DNA of 64,000 bases from Mixophyes australis (GCA_036250195.1 JAVHZZ010000002.1:276698960-276762959), one strand, 5' to 3'. Positions 1 to 12,493 are shown, numbered from the stretch's first letter. Made by a program: numbers and translations. The notes: generated by a model from the letters alone, not told the origin.

Positions 1-1680
1 TTTCTATATACCAGCACTGAGATACAAGTTTGTGCATTTCTCTCCTTACTTTTAGTCATCCATTGTAATAGAGGATGGTTAATGAGAGTCTAGAACTTGC
101 AAAATGTAAATACATGCCCTCTCCATAATGGCATTTTTTCCTCTGCAAGATGAAAATATTTTTCTGAACTTTGAGGAAAGAAGGTCTTGTATTGTTGAAT
201 CTATTTCCCCATGATAAAGTTAAGTAATCGGTGTATGGGGCTGCGGAATTAGGAATCTTGGACAGTATATAACTTTACCAGAGAAGTCTGTTATGAGCTT
301 TTAGAGATAAGTCTGGTCTGAATCTAAATCACTTATTTGGTTATCATTTTTGCACCATTAAATGCTGTACTTCAGTAATGAGCTTCTTTCAAACAAATGG
401 CATACTTTTTTAAGAAGATAAGCCTTGCTCCTAAATGGAGACTCTACCACTGTCTTTACTCCTGATAATTGCAGTTGATGCTGTAGATGACCATATGATA
501 CAAGTGTACATATTTGTCCAGTGACAATCAAAAATGGAGCACTGTATAATGGTTCTGCAACTTTATTAATAATGTATATCTTGCAGAAATGATAGTATTT
601 CCTGATGGATATACCAAGCTGTTCACCTCACCCACCTTTTGAGGCTTTCATGAGGCATTATTTGGCTAGAAAAATACTTTTAACTGTTGGATTCTGAATC
701 AGACCTCATTTACAAGTTTTAAAAGGTTTTAACTCAGGAAGACCTATTGCATGTGCTTTACAATGGGTATGACCTGTTATATAATCCTAAATCAGATACA
801 CTGTGTGGGGTTAGGTGTACTTGAAATTTGTAGAGCACTGTTTGGTGTAATGTGTAAAGGTAATGGTGGGAATAGTCAGTGGCCACAATTTTGCTAACTT
901 AATTTTATGTGGCAAAACACCTGCTACTGACCCTAGAACACTTTAGTTCCATCACATTGTTCAACACTTATGGGGTTTCTTATCTTGATATTTCAAATAT
1001 TAGTAATACAAAGTGCTTAATCCCTAATACTTCTGTATGCTAGTTAAAGCATCCAATTAAAAATAAAAAAAAGCAGCCTTCAAGCACCAGTTACATTCAG
1101 ATAACATTGTAAATAAAGCTAAATCAGGGTCAATTACCTTAACAGTTCTATGAAAGTATATTTGCATAATAGAGATGACACTGTAAAATAGTAACTGCTC
1201 ATGGAATGATTTAAAGTAGACTTTTAAATACCATGTCTTCAGTAAGTTATATTTTTTTTTAGTTTCCAGATATAATACAAAATATTGCAAACACAGTTAG
1301 CATATTGAATTTTATTATTTAACGAGATAACTGAAATGAGTACAGTATTCCAGTAACAGAATTTCCAAATTTGACTTATAATCAGACACACATTTTTTAT
1401 TTTTAAGTAAGTGTTTTATTAAAAATAGCTTTCTGTAGGAGCAATGATCTGCAGAATTTTCTTTCCATAGTATAGCGACTGAACACTATAAACATTGAGT
1501 TTTAGAATATTCACGGGACTTAAAACCTCTCTCTTTTCTAGAAAAATATCTTCAAGCCATAACTGATTAGTTCAAGTGTTTGAAAGTACCTTCATTCCAT
1601 GAATACTCTAGTCTAAGCTATTGACAGAACAATAGTTATCCAAAAACAGTTTAGCTTATCTTGAACCATAATCTACCACT
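1..1680. other. AT-rich non-coding DNA downstream of ACACA
   Basis: No ORF of substance, RNA gene or recognisable repeat was found. The short minus-strand ORF near 1057-1290 starts in an A/T-rich run and has no protein-like composition. The stretch lies downstream of the ACACA stop codon in the direction of that gene, so it is 3' flank or intergenic DNA. Confidence 0.6.
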
Positions 1681-2089
1681 TTAAGCTAGGTACACACTAC
1701 AGAAATTTCAACCAACTTTTTATGCAGATCGATTTTACATGCGATCGATGTTCCGATCGCTTGGTCCATGGACTGCATACACACTAGCCTTGTTTAGGAC
1801 GATAAAGGGAAGAGCGGACATCCCTTTAGCGACTTTTTACAGCCGTGTTGTCGTGAGCAATGGCTGTAATTTCGTACTCACTGTTGTGGATCAGTCGGAA
1901 GTTTATACACACTACACAATGGAAACGAGATTGGTACCACCAACCAAATGAGGCGACAATCGTTCATTTGGGCAGACTTTCGACCATCGTCTCACTGCAC
2001 ACACTGACCCGACTTTTGAACGAGCGGTCGTATGTCGGCTGATTTAGCCGATTATTGGATGAAAACTGTGTATTGTGTACCCAGCTTAA
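1681..2089. mobile_element. TTAA-flanked MITE (non-autonomous DNA transposon)
   Basis: A 401-bp element (1685-2085) lies between two TTAA tetramers at 1681-1684 and 2086-2089. Its ends are inverted: the left starts GCTAGGTACACACTACA and the reverse complement of the right reads GCTGGGTACACAATACA, two mismatches in 17. A TTAA duplication is the hallmark of piggyBac and Kolobok insertions, but the ends do not start with the usual CCC of piggyBac, so the superfamily is open. No coding capacity: the two small plus-strand ORFs inside are incidental. The interior is rich in GATCG and CGATC motifs. Confidence 0.8.
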
Positions 2090-3996
2090 CACAGCATAGA
2101 AACAGATTCCAGAGATACCTGTTTGAGTTATTCTAATTTAATTTTGGATACCTATTGTTCCATACTCAACACATTTAATGATGTATTGTATTATTTGTCA
2201 GTTGTACATTTTTTGTTCTTTAGATAGATAATTAACACATTGAAATGAGAAAAAAACAACACATATTTAACAACCTCTAGTCAATGTACTCTATTTGAAG
2301 TATGATTAGTTGCACATATGTATGTTAATTTAAGCACATGAATATATGCCTATAGTGTTCTGCACTGTACAGCAGTTCTAGGGCACTACCTTACAGTAAG
2401 TTATGACCTAATGACATGAAAAAACACAACGCAAGTTTAAGAATAGTGCAGATTTTCCTGGTAGCCTTACATGGCCTTGTCTATACATTTATTATGACGC
2501 CAGATGACTGCTCAGTGCCATATGCAATTATTGTCACATCAGGATATCTGAAATACCTGCAATATTAGAACTACTGCCACAAATACATCTAGACCAATCT
2601 ATAAGTCACATAGCAAAACCACTGAACAGTAGAACACGACTTTATTACTGCACACCCTTTCCACTGCACTGTTTAACCAAGATTCATTAGAGAAGAAAAA
2701 AAAGATATATACAATCTACTAACAAAATTGTAAATCTGTAGCACTAAAATGCCGCACCCTATTGAGGGGATTATAGAGTTCCCTTGAAGCTATATTGGCC
2801 GATATTACTGCAAAAAGTTGTTATATGTACTAATTACATAAGATATGCTACATTCCTGTTATTAATAACAGATCATATTTAAACGCTAAGACACTACTAT
2901 CCACTGTTACACCATATCCTCAGCTCAGGGTCTTTATTTCCGGCATGGCTGTTTTAGACCACGTGGTACGTGTAGGAATACTACTGCTTCTATCAGATAG
3001 TTACTCTGTGGCCTCATCTCTGTTTCCATGCTGCAGGAGTGTTCAGTACAAATACTTCCAATTTCCGTATTCTTATCGAAATTATTATAGCTTACATCGT
3101 GTCAACAAATCACATACCATTTTATACAATGTAGACTAATCCAATACACAAATCAGTAATATTATTAGTGCACGTGAATCATATCAGAGTCCAGTGTCCA
3201 CCCGTCTTCCGGGGCACATCTGACAAGCAGATCTTTGTTTTGAGAAAAAGATCTTACACTTAAATGACAAAATGTTGGATTAGTTTCAAAGAAGAATACT
3301 GATTCTTACTGATAAAAGAAAAAAGGTAAGTGGCAGATAGGACTGAACGTAAATACAAGGAAATGTAAAATACCAGGGCAAACGATATAAAATGAGAAAA
3401 AATTATATTTTCATAAACAATAAACATTTTGAAAATAAATAGATTTAACAAAGTATTTTTCAAACCTGAGGAATGTTCATTTTTCATTTTTGTTCTTTTT
3501 TAATGAATTGAGACTCAAGAAGCTATTAAAATGTGTGCGTCCAGTGTTTGTTGTTAACGCTAATTTCATGGAAGGCTTTCTGCCTCTAAAATTGAGATCC
3601 ATGTATTAATATCTATATTAACAAAATAAACTTCCTATGACAGATGGAAGTAGAAGGACAATTCTGACACAATTAGAGTAGGACTGTGACTGTGTCTCTA
3701 ATTGTAAACTGCAGTGATAATTGGTGAGAGTTTGATTAATTTCCTTATAATGTGAGCAAAGAAATATCCTTTACCCATGTAATCAAAGATTGGTAAAACA
3801 CCATCTAACCTCAATGGGAATAACAACATTGTTCTGTAAATCGATGGCAAAGATTTGCTCAATGTGGTCAATGTAGTCTGATAACTATGAAAGGAGACAA
3901 AGTAAAGAGATACAGCAAGACGTAAAGATAAAGGATTGTGGATGAAAGGGCAAAAAGAAGGAATCTGAGAAAATAATAACGAGCAATAGGTACATG
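2090..3996. other. Non-coding DNA, nothing recognised
   Basis: AT-rich sequence with no supported gene, RNA or repeat boundary. ORFs of up to about 100 codons here lack recognisable domains and overlap low-complexity A/T tracts. Confidence 0.55.
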
Positions 3997-4279
3997 GGGC
4001 CTGATTCATTAAGAAAGTCTCCTGGACAAAACCATGTTAAAATGAAAGGGGTGAAAACCAGTTTTCTATTTTGCACATAGGTTAAAAGTTTCATGTAGCA
4101 CACAAATATCAACTTTAAATTTCAGTGTACAAATAAGCTATCAAGTATTTGTGTGCTACATAAAAAACAGCCAGTATTTAACTTATGTGCAAAATAGAAA
4201 ACTAATTTTCACCCCCTTTCATTTTAACATGGTTTTGCCCAGGAGACTTAAGTAAGAAATGTCTTAATGAATCAGGCCC
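3997..4279. mobile_element. Palindromic MITE, GGGCCTGATTCATTAA family (copy 1, intact)
   Basis: A near-complete palindrome of about 283 bp. The left end reads GGGCCTGATTCATTAAGA and the right end is its inverse, TTAATGAATCAGGCCC. The arms continue inward with CTCCTGG-ACAAAACCATGTTA and a stretch containing GTGTGCTACAT on both sides, so a single strand could fold into one long hairpin. The flanks read ATG on both sides, compatible with a 3-bp duplication as in PIF/Harbinger elements, though three bases are weak evidence. Diverged relatives lie at 18137-18535 and 24941-25158. Confidence 0.85.
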
Positions 4280-5384
4280 ATGGTCTTTAAAGGTAATAAT
4301 AAGAAAAACAGAATGGAGACAAAAAGATTCATGTAAAATATTAACAGAATAAAATAAACTAAAAACGTAAAGCCCATTAAAAAATGTGTTAAAAAATATA
4401 AAACGTTTAAATATTAAAAAACAAAGATTATCAAAAATAATGTGAAATTGAAATGCAGTTTTAAAATATTAATCAGTAAGAAGGTTTAGCTTCAGTATAT
4501 TTTGTAACATGATTATAAATGTCATTGTCTCTGTATTACGTGACAAAAAAACCCACAAAAAACTCAGTTTCAACTGACAGTAGGAAGTGTATATGTGGCT
4601 GTCCATTATTAAGGCCTCACCTGCTACTGCCAACAGATTCTTTGCAGTCATGACTAAAGTCTAATAAAGCAATGTTTGTTCAATACATCCAAATCTATTT
4701 TTGCTTTGCCAAGTCTGTGTTTAATACTTGGTATGTAAACAATTATTAGAATATTGGAATTATTCCTATTATACTACAGGTTTGTACAAAGTTGGGGATT
4801 TCTAGTAAAGAACTGTCATGCTCAATTTGGAGGTATACACTAGCAAATACAATTGTGCATGATGGATACAGTCTTCCTATCCAAGCTATTAGACACATTT
4901 TTATTTCACTGTTACTGGGGCTACGTATGAGTGGCAGCGAGAGACAGCAACTACTGATAAGAGATGCAGTCACCTGAGCAAATGAAAATAAATTGTGTTT
5001 AATACTCCATAGAGAGATGGATTTTATATATATTAAACATTTTGAAGTGTCCTTTAATTTAGTGCTGACATTGCACAGACAGGCACTGACACATATCTCA
5101 GTATGTATTTGTATAATTTGACCTTTGTGAAATAACACTCCTACACATCAATGAATATTACACAATTGTTATTTCTAGTAATGAGATGCTGTAACATGAG
5201 ATTCTCCTAACTTAGATTGCAAACATGCTGTGCACGGCACTCTTTATAGTGTTTTTTTTTTATCCTTCCCAATAAACACGGTCACTGGTCTGATCACAGT
5301 GTTTGCTGATGTTTATGGACATAAATAAAACAAGCTGCTTGTATATGTTCATCCTAATATTGAGGTGGGTTTATTCTTTACTTT
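4280..5384. other. Non-coding DNA, nothing recognised
   Basis: A/T-rich sequence without a supported gene. The 130-codon minus-strand ORF at 4746-5138 has no recognisable domain and overlaps a 61-codon ORF in the opposite sense; I treat both as chance. Candidate minus-strand polyadenylation hexamers (AATAAA, seen as TTTATT) occur near 5370 and 5650, but assigning the ACACA 3' end to them would be a guess. Confidence 0.5.
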
Positions 5385-6900
5385 AACATGTTTACTGCTG
5401 GGAAAGGCTTTATCTTAACCCCTTCAGGACCAAATGTTTAGACCCATATTACCAGACCAATTTTTCCATTCTCTCTAAAAGTAATTTTCATTGGCATTTT
5501 GTTTCGTAGTATTCCCAAGTGATTTTTTTGGGTCAATTTATACTTGCTTTTTATTTGTAGACAATAAATATTTTTTTCATTGGATATTATAGGTGACCGA
5601 AATAAGTAAGCCAAGGCGCATGGTAGTTTTACACAGCTATATTGCTAAGTTTATTCTATGACTTGTAATATAAATGTTTGTTTTTTTTACTTTTTTTATT
5701 TTTTAATTGCCTTAGGTGTAGGCGACTATTTATGTTTTTTCTTTTAATAGAATAAGCATGTGTTTACAATAGATAATGGTTTTGCATGTCAACACACTCT
5801 AGTTGAATGGGCAGTGTGTAGACTGCATCTTTGTTACTCACTAAACCCATACTTGCCAACTCTCCCGGTATGTCCGGGAGACTCCCGCATTTTGAGAGAG
5901 TCTCCCGGACTCCCGGGCGAGTGTGGCAAAATCCCGGATCTGCCCACTTCCTAGTGAAGTGGGCAGAATTAGGTCACAAACGCCGCGATTCCTGGTGAAT
6001 CGCGGCGTTTGGCCCCGCCCCCCGCTGTCAAATGACGCATTTTGCGTCATGACGTCATGGGGGCGGGTCCAAAATGACACAGATTTTGGAGGCCCGCCCC
6101 TCATGACGCCCACCTCCCCCGCAGGCTCCCGGATACCAACATTGTAAAGTTGGTAAGTATGACTAAACCCAGTTGCTATACCTCCTTTTTGGAACCCTCT
6201 ATAGATCACCAAGGCTGCCAGGAGCAGGTAGAAGAGGAGACATCCCTTCCCATGCATAGCATTCTAAACTGAATACCGTAAAGGAATGATTAAACACCTG
6301 AAACTGCTCTCTGTTGGGCCCTGTGTACCATAAATGATTCGCAATAGTATAAGCTTGGTTCATGTGTGGGTGCCGCCAACATTCAATAGAATGGAACTGT
6401 ACTTCTGTGTGCATAAAGGCGCTGCACAGCGGGAAGCACAGTTATGTCCTACAAGCAGACAGAATATCAGGAGAGAGCAGAAGTAAAAAGTCTATATAGC
6501 AATATAGTGAGTGCTCTCAATTATTTTACATTTAAAAGGGAATGCTGAGTACAACATATAAGAAATGTAAGTAAAATGTTACATCAATTAGTAAATGCTT
6601 TTGTGCTATTGTGGACTAAGAAAGGAAAGGGACACCCATTACTTTTGTATTTTTTTCTACTTAAACTATGGTGATTATAGCATGAAATTGTTTACAATCT
6701 CATATATGTTCATAACTCTATATCTTACAACACTCCCTATTGGAAAATAGGGACAGATTAGGTCACTGCTCTGCCCACCAAGGGCTCACCCCTTTGGACA
6801 TATGGGAATTGGAAATAATTTACCTACTATGGGTAATATAGGTCTAGACATTTGGTGCTGAAGGGGTTAAGATAAAGCCTTTCCCAGCAGTAAACATGTT
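5385..6900. mobile_element. Inverted-repeat DNA transposon with TTAA junctions (piggyBac-like)
   Basis: The two ends, 5385-5478 and about 6820-6900, are inverted copies of each other over roughly 80 bases. On each side an outer arm of 30 bases (starting AACATGTTTACTGCTGG on the left) is followed by TTAA at 5415-5418 and 6867-6870, then CCCCTTCAG-ACCAAATG. The inner part (5419-6866) fits a TTAA-inserting element with CCCCTT ends, typical of piggyBac-like transposons. The outer arms are inverted too, so either the terminal repeats extend beyond TTAA or the element landed in the centre of a palindrome. No transposase ORF is left. It hosts the hAT MITE at 5848-6161. Confidence 0.7.
5848..6161. 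mobile_element. CpG-rich hAT-type MITE with 8-bp target duplication
   Basis: A 314-bp element with 14-bp terminal inverted repeats, CATACTTGCCAACT on the left and its complement on the right with one mismatch. It is bracketed by a perfect 8-bp duplication ACTAAACC at 5840-5847 and 6162-6169, as expected for hAT insertion. The interior is strongly GC- and CpG-rich against AT-rich surroundings and contains further palindromes built on CTCCCGG/CCGGGAG and CGCCGCGATTC. ORFs crossing it on both strands are by-products of this composition. Confidence 0.92.
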
Positions 6901-7162
6901 TCATAATTAGCATTACTGTTCACTTCACTACACATCTGTTGGAGGTATGTGCTGATTTTCTATAATTTATGCATCACAAAAACAACTGTAAAAGATACAA
7001 TAATCCATGGTGTACAAGATTCCCACAGTGTTTATCATTAAAAAGGTCTACCATATTCTGATCATCCAGAATAATCATTCAGTTCATTCACAATCAGTCA
7101 GGCAACCTGCTCAGGCTTATCTCTGCTGAAACTGAGCTGAGAGAGCCTCAGTAAAAGGTGCT
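6901..7162 (-). other. ACACA: ACACA proximal 3' UTR (inferred)
   Basis: Sequence immediately downstream of the ACACA stop codon, up to the inverted-repeat transposon that ends at 6900. It is expected to be transcribed as 3' UTR. No canonical AATAAA is visible on the minus strand within it; a CATAAA variant occurs near 6966-6971. The true polyadenylation site may therefore lie beyond the transposon, which would place the 5385-6900 element inside the mature transcript. Confidence 0.5.
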
Positions 7163-7289
7163 CTAAGTAGATGTTGGGGAGTCCATGGTTGACAGAATAC
7201 GCACAATTTCAGCTCTCTGAGTTGGGGAAATGTGTTGTGTCATATGAACAATAGAATCCATAGCAACTTCAGGGTTTTCTTGCACCAGG
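7163..7289 (-). CDS. ACACA: Acetyl-CoA carboxylase alpha, terminal coding exon
   Basis: Last coding exon of ACC1, the cytosolic biotin-dependent enzyme that makes malonyl-CoA for fatty acid synthesis. The acceptor is a TTACAG at 7295-7290. The first base completes a serine codon begun in the exon at 14350, and 41 residues follow before TAG at 7165-7163. Readable motifs include [23 protein letters not shown] and the C-terminal STMDSP. As I recall the paralogues, these match ACACA better than ACACB, which has SQHISPAERAQ in this place. The exon lies at the end of the carboxyltransferase region. No frameshift or stop interrupts it, and the split codon joins cleanly to the upstream exon, so it looks functional. 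Confidence 0.95.
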
Positions 7290-8568
7290 CTGTAATAAGA
7301 AAAATAATAAGCCTCTATTATCAGGAAATGGTGTAACAAAAATTAATATTAATATATTTGTGTAGAAAATTGTATGAAAGGATATATGTCATTCATCGCT
7401 AAATGGAATTTATAACTTTGTTCAAAAACCTTTGCAAAGTAATATGATTTAGTTGACCTATTACTACTCATGGGTTTCAATAACAAAACTTATTATCATG
7501 AACTATTCTACATTATAGCAAGGTAATTAAATTATTTTATACATTACCTCCTCAGAGTCTGAAATACCACCACAATATACCTTTATGAAGGGACATACAA
7601 TATTTCCATATTTACAAATAGTTCCATTGCCCAAGCTGATGTATGGTAGGAATAAGTATCTCCAGGGAAGAAATCATATCATTGGTTTCATTAGTTGTGA
7701 ACACACTCTTTAAAGAGAAACTGTGAAACTCCAGAGTAACAATACCATGCTATACTGACAACTTTCATCCCCAACAAACATCAACTTATAGTAAAAGGAC
7801 TAATGAGTGTTCACAGATTAATTGGCAATCAAGAAATAAGCTACCACAGGGAATAATATATGATGGAAAATGCAACCAAAGAGAGTATTTCTCTTTTTCT
7901 ACTATATATGATAACTATTTCATCACAAGGGAACAGGCTGTGAAAGGCAATTGATAATACATTGTACTTCATTACCCTTTATTACGTGTTTTTTGAAGGT
8001 GGGTATAAACCTAACTGCTAAAAACAGATGGGGCATATTCTTCTAAATGGACCAAGATGGTAGAAGAATCCTTGGACTGGTTTTGCCAGCTATTCTTGCT
8101 CATTCTAATAATTTGTTTATCTTGGCATAGTGTTCACTCAATGATAAGTAGTAGGATAGTATGGAACTAGTCAAATACTGGTTTGTTTATTTTTTACATT
8201 TGGTTACAAGTTTGTAATTTGAACATTTAGAAAGTATATATATTGAAATCATGAATTTCTCCTTTAAAGTGAGTTAGAACGGCAAGCTTGAGAGAAGAAT
8301 TGACCAGTTACTTTAGTGAGAAGGATAACGCTAGAGTACACTGAAACAACCTTTGAACAGCGGACTCTACGAGTGCAATGAGATTGCGGGAGCCGCTGCA
8401 ACAATACTAAAACAAACAAATTCATAAGAGGGAGATGTGTAGAATGAGTGGGAGTGAAAAACAAATAAGGGCAAGTAAAAAGGTGGCAAGTAAACGAAGT
8501 AGAGGAGAAAGAGACTACAGTAAAATGGAGGAGCACACTGCACAATTGTGGTGAACTGCATTTTTATA
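7290..8568 (-). other. ACACA: ACACA last intron, 3' part
   Basis: Intron sequence between the terminal exon and the LINE insertion. No gene or recognisable repeat was found. The minus-strand ORFs at 8264-8561 fall in a purine-rich tract (pyrimidine-rich on the coding sense) that resumes after the LINE at 12509, showing that the LINE split one continuous host stretch. Confidence 0.6.
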
Positions 8569-8583
8569 AAGAGGAAAGAGAAG

Positions 8584-11500
8584 AACTCTTAATGCCTATT
8601 GTTTGACCTGCTATCCCGCTCCCACGACCCTTTAATAGTCGCTTTTTCCATTCATTCTTGGCTGTCCATGCCTTGCCCTCCTTTTCCGGTACCTATGTTG
8701 TACCTCGTTTTGAGCCTGGACTGGCATCCTCCTGGGGAAGTCGGTCTCCCGCCTTCTCTCTTCTATCTCCTTCCTGTCTCTAATCACTAGCCCTCTTACT
8801 CTGTCCAAGCAGCCAGACCCACCATGACTCTTAAAATTCTCTCCCTCAATGCTAATGGCCTTCATTCTCCCACCAAACGCACAATGGCCCTTCAGCATTT
8901 TAAACGCCTTAGGGCAGATCTCGTTTTCTTACAGGAAACACATTTCAAGATTCCTCATCCTCAATTGACATGTAAGACATACCCACATGCTTATTATTCA
9001 TCTTCTGATAGTAAACAAAAAGGTACTGCCATCCTCATACATCACAACATTCCTTTCTCATTGGAATCTCTTTATGCTGACCCCTTAGGCAGATACCTAA
9101 TCGTTGTTGAATCTTTAGGTTGCGTCAAGCTTACTCTAGTTTCGCTGTACGCTCCTAGTGTGGGGCAGGGTACCTTCTTCTTCACGTTCTTTGAACAGCT
9201 CTCTTCCATAGCTCAAGGTCAAGTAATTATAGGTGGCGATTTCAATTCCACCCTGGATGGATCGCTCCTCTGTGTCGTCCTCCCATGCCTTCGCTCGCCG
9301 AGAATCTAAAACCTTGGCATCCCTCCTCAAATCCTACGACTTCTACGATGCTTGGCGCCTCGCCCATTTCTCCAGTAGACAATATACCCACTTTTCAGCT
9401 CCACATAACATCCACAATCGCATTGACCTCATTCTCATTGATCGCTCTACCACTCAACATCTTATTGACTCAGACATTCTTCCGGTCTCTTGGTCTAATC
9501 ATGCTCTGGTTCTCCTCGAAATTACCTACCTTCACCCACGCTCCTCTCCCCCAAAATGGCAACTAGATGACGCTTTACTTCTAAAGCCCGATCAGATTAC
9601 CTCCATATCCGACTCCATTAAAGAATTTATCTCTCTGAACTCCTCACCAGATATTTCGCCTCCCATCCTTTGGGAAGCACATAAAGCTTCCATACGCAGG
9701 ACACTTATCGGCCTGTCCGCTTCTCGACGTAAGGCTGAACTCACTCGCATCACGGAACTGGAATCACAAATCTCATCTCTTATGACGTTACATGAGCGTT
9801 TCCCGAAACGTTAGACTCGCCTCAAACTGATCACCCTCCGCGGGCAATTACATCAACGTCTTTCCAAAAAGGCGGCCAAAACACTTTGATGGCTTCACCG
9901 GAAGTTCTACGAGAGGGGCGATCGAGCAGACAGACTCCTAGCTCAGAAACCACGAGATAAACGAACCCGTAACCGCATCGCCTCTATCAAGAACCACTCA
10001 GAGGACCTTACCTATGATCCGAAACATATAGCTGACATCTTTAGAGACTTCAGCCCCCGGCCCAGATGGCTTCACAGACGTATATTAGAAAACCTTTGTC
10101 AATTTCCTTATGCCCATGATCCTTGAGCTCTTCAATTCTATGATCCTCGGATCTAAATTCGATCAGGCAACAACTCTGGCAGACATTGTTGTTATACCCA
10201 AGCCTGATCACGACCTTCAACTCTGCCGAAACTACAGACCCATTTCTCTGCTAAACATAGACCTCAATCTCTTTTGCGAAACTTCTCGTTAATCGCCTGA
10301 ACACTGTCATCACCTCACTGGTTCACCCCGACCAGGTTGGTTTTACTCCGGGTCGTCAGGCATCGGATAACCCCCAACAAGCTATTGACCTGACTTATGT
10401 TTCCAACTCCCGCAACATCCCCACCCTTCTCATAGCTTTAGACGCGGAGAAGGCGTTTGACAGGGTGGGTTGGCCTTATATGCTACAGACGCTCGAGGTC
10501 ATGGGCTTGAGGGGCCCCTTCCTTCGTGGCGTTGCTTCTCTCTACTTTAATCCGACTGCTTCCGTCCTGGCTAACGGTTTCCAGTCCTCTCCCTTTGCGA
10601 TTCGGAATAGTACTCGTCAGGGGTGTCCATAATCACCACTTATTTTCGCCCTAATGATCAAAACCCTGGCTCGTAAAATTTGTATTAATCCTGATATTTC
10701 CGGTGTCCGGGTGGGCTCTTCAGAATATAAATTATCTTTATACGCGGCTGATATCCTCTTGTCAGTCACAAACCCTCTCATCTCTCATATCGCTCCCAAA
10801 CTTACTCAAGGACATCACTCTCTTTGGCACTCTTTCCAATTACAAAATCAACGCTTCCAAATCATAAATTCTCGACCTTAATATCCCCCTGCCCTTCTGT
10901 CAACCCTCAAATCTAGCTTTGATTTTAGATGGCAGTCTCACAAACTAAAATATGTTGGGATTTACCTCACTCGTTCCTACGACCAGCTTTACGCTGCAAA
11001 TTTTCCCTTTTTATTTTCAGCTATTAAGACTGACCTTTTAAAATGGGACAAACTCATTATCTCCTGGACGGGTAGAATAAATTCCCTCAAAATGAACATC
11101 CTTCTTCGGCTTCTATATCTGTTTCAAGCCTTACCCCTCAAAGTCCCCGCTAATTCCTTTAAACTCCTTCAACAAATGGCTACCAAATTTGTTTGGTCCG
11201 CTAGGAAGCCCAGGATTCGAATGCAAACTCTCCATAAACCAATTCAAGAGGGAGGACTTTCTTAAATATTATCATGGTACTCATCTTACCCAGTGTGTAC
11301 TCCTTCATTCTCCTCCTGGACAGCGAGTTTAGGTCGATATTGAATCCGCTCTCACTGACACTACCTCGCCCTCCTCGATTCTGTGGCTGAAACCACAGCA
11401 TCGACCCTCCCTCTCACGTCTCCCCCTCCTCTAGCATTCTCACTTGCCTGCTGGACTCATACAGTCTCCTCATACAACTTAGCCCCCAACTCATGGCTAT

Positions 11501-12493
11501 TGACTCATCTATGGAATAATCCTTCTTTTAGTCCTGGACTTCACCCGGGCAAATTCTCCCACTGCACGCGTTGTGGCATCAACTTCCTCTCCGATATCAT
11601 GCTGCTTCAATTCTTTCCCTTTTTTGCGGACATTCAAAAACGCTTTTTTCCTCCTGAGGAATGGGCTAAGATTCACCTGAACCTCGCAAAGACCTCTATC
11701 TGTGTTAAGATAAGCGAAAATTGTCACAAGATTTTTTACCATTGGTATTTGGTACCACACCATCTTAATATAATATATCCAGGCTTCTCATCGCTGTTCT
11801 GGCGTCATTATGGTCAATAGGGTACCCTGTCTCATATATGGTGGCACTGTCCAAAACTACTTCCTTTCTGGAAATCGATCCACCGGTTACTTTTCAGTAT
11901 TACTCAGGTTTCTCTTCCTTCATTTCTTTCGTATTCTCTACTTCCTCGCTCTACTCCTAAGATATCGAAATCAACTCAGAAACTTATTACACATATTCTT
12001 AGTGCCATTAGATGCCAAATTGCTCTTTTTTGGAAAAATCCAAGTCCACCCTCCTTGCCCTCTGTTATCAACTGCATCTGGCAAGTCTATCATAAGGAAT
12101 ATAGTACTAGTATTCTTCGATACACCCCTGTTCAATTTAATAAGGTCTGGAGTCCTTAGACTGAATATCATGGAGCCTCTCCTCCTCTTGCTTTTTAAGG
12201 CCCTTGAGCCCTAACTACCAATTTGTAGCTCTGTCATAGATCCTCATCTCCATTTCACTTTTCTTCTCACCTCTTTGGCTAGTGATTTCCCCCTTCCCTC
12301 TTACTCCTATCCTTTTCTCTTTCCTTTCCCTTCTCTCATCTCTCCCTGAATTTTTTTTCTCTCCTCATATTAGTAACAATATGCTGTTTACATTACGTGG
12401 AAACTATATTATGGTTTTGCTTCACCTGTATTGCCTATTTCCTGCATTCTCTGTTCTGTAAAATCTTAATAAATATCTTTTAAAAAAAAAAAA
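8584..12493 (+). mobile_element. L1/Tx1-like LINE with poly(A) tail and target-site duplication
   Basis: A non-LTR retrotransposon copy of about 3.9 kb ending in AATAAATATC-TTTT and a 13-base A tail at 12482-12494. It is flanked by a 15-bp duplication, AAGAGGAAAGAGAAG at 8569-8583 and the same with one mismatch at 12494-12508, the signature of target-primed reverse transcription. The element begins within a spacer about 240 bases before the ORF2 start, so ORF1 is missing and the copy is 5' truncated. It sits in sense opposite to ACACA, in its last intron. Confidence 0.92.
8824..11880 (+). pseudogene. LINE ORF2 relic: AP endonuclease, reverse transcriptase, CCHC tail
   Basis: Domains run in ORF2 order. 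The endonuclease begins at the ATG at 8824 with LSLNANGL, then FLQETHF (about 8930) and GGDFNS (about 9230). The reading continues in another frame from 9233, with RIDLILI (about 9420) and SNHALV (about 9490). Reverse transcriptase shows GPDGFT (about 10055), ALDAEKAFDR (about 10435), TRQGCP followed by a stop (about 10630) and LYAADILL (about 10740). The C-terminal region has KWDKLIISWTGRI and the LSHIWWHCP of the terminal cysteine-histidine motif (about 11830). It is dead: several frameshifts and stops, an apparent deletion of tens of residues just before GPDGFT, the second catalytic aspartate of the YADD box replaced by alanine, and the aspartate of the endonuclease SDH box replaced by asparagine. 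Family placement as L1/Tx1 is from motif style. Confidence 0.9.

Noticed and set aside
1739..2042. Two overlapping plus-strand ORFs
   Set aside because: They lie wholly within the TTAA-flanked MITE, which is non-coding.
4746..5138. 130-codon minus-strand ORF downstream of ACACA
   Set aside because: No recognisable domain, no splice context, and an opposing ORF overlaps it; considered as a neighbouring gene exon but unsupported.
5841..6257. 138-codon minus-strand ORF
   Set aside because: It spans the GC-rich hAT MITE and its flanks; openness follows from high GC content, and it has no domain.
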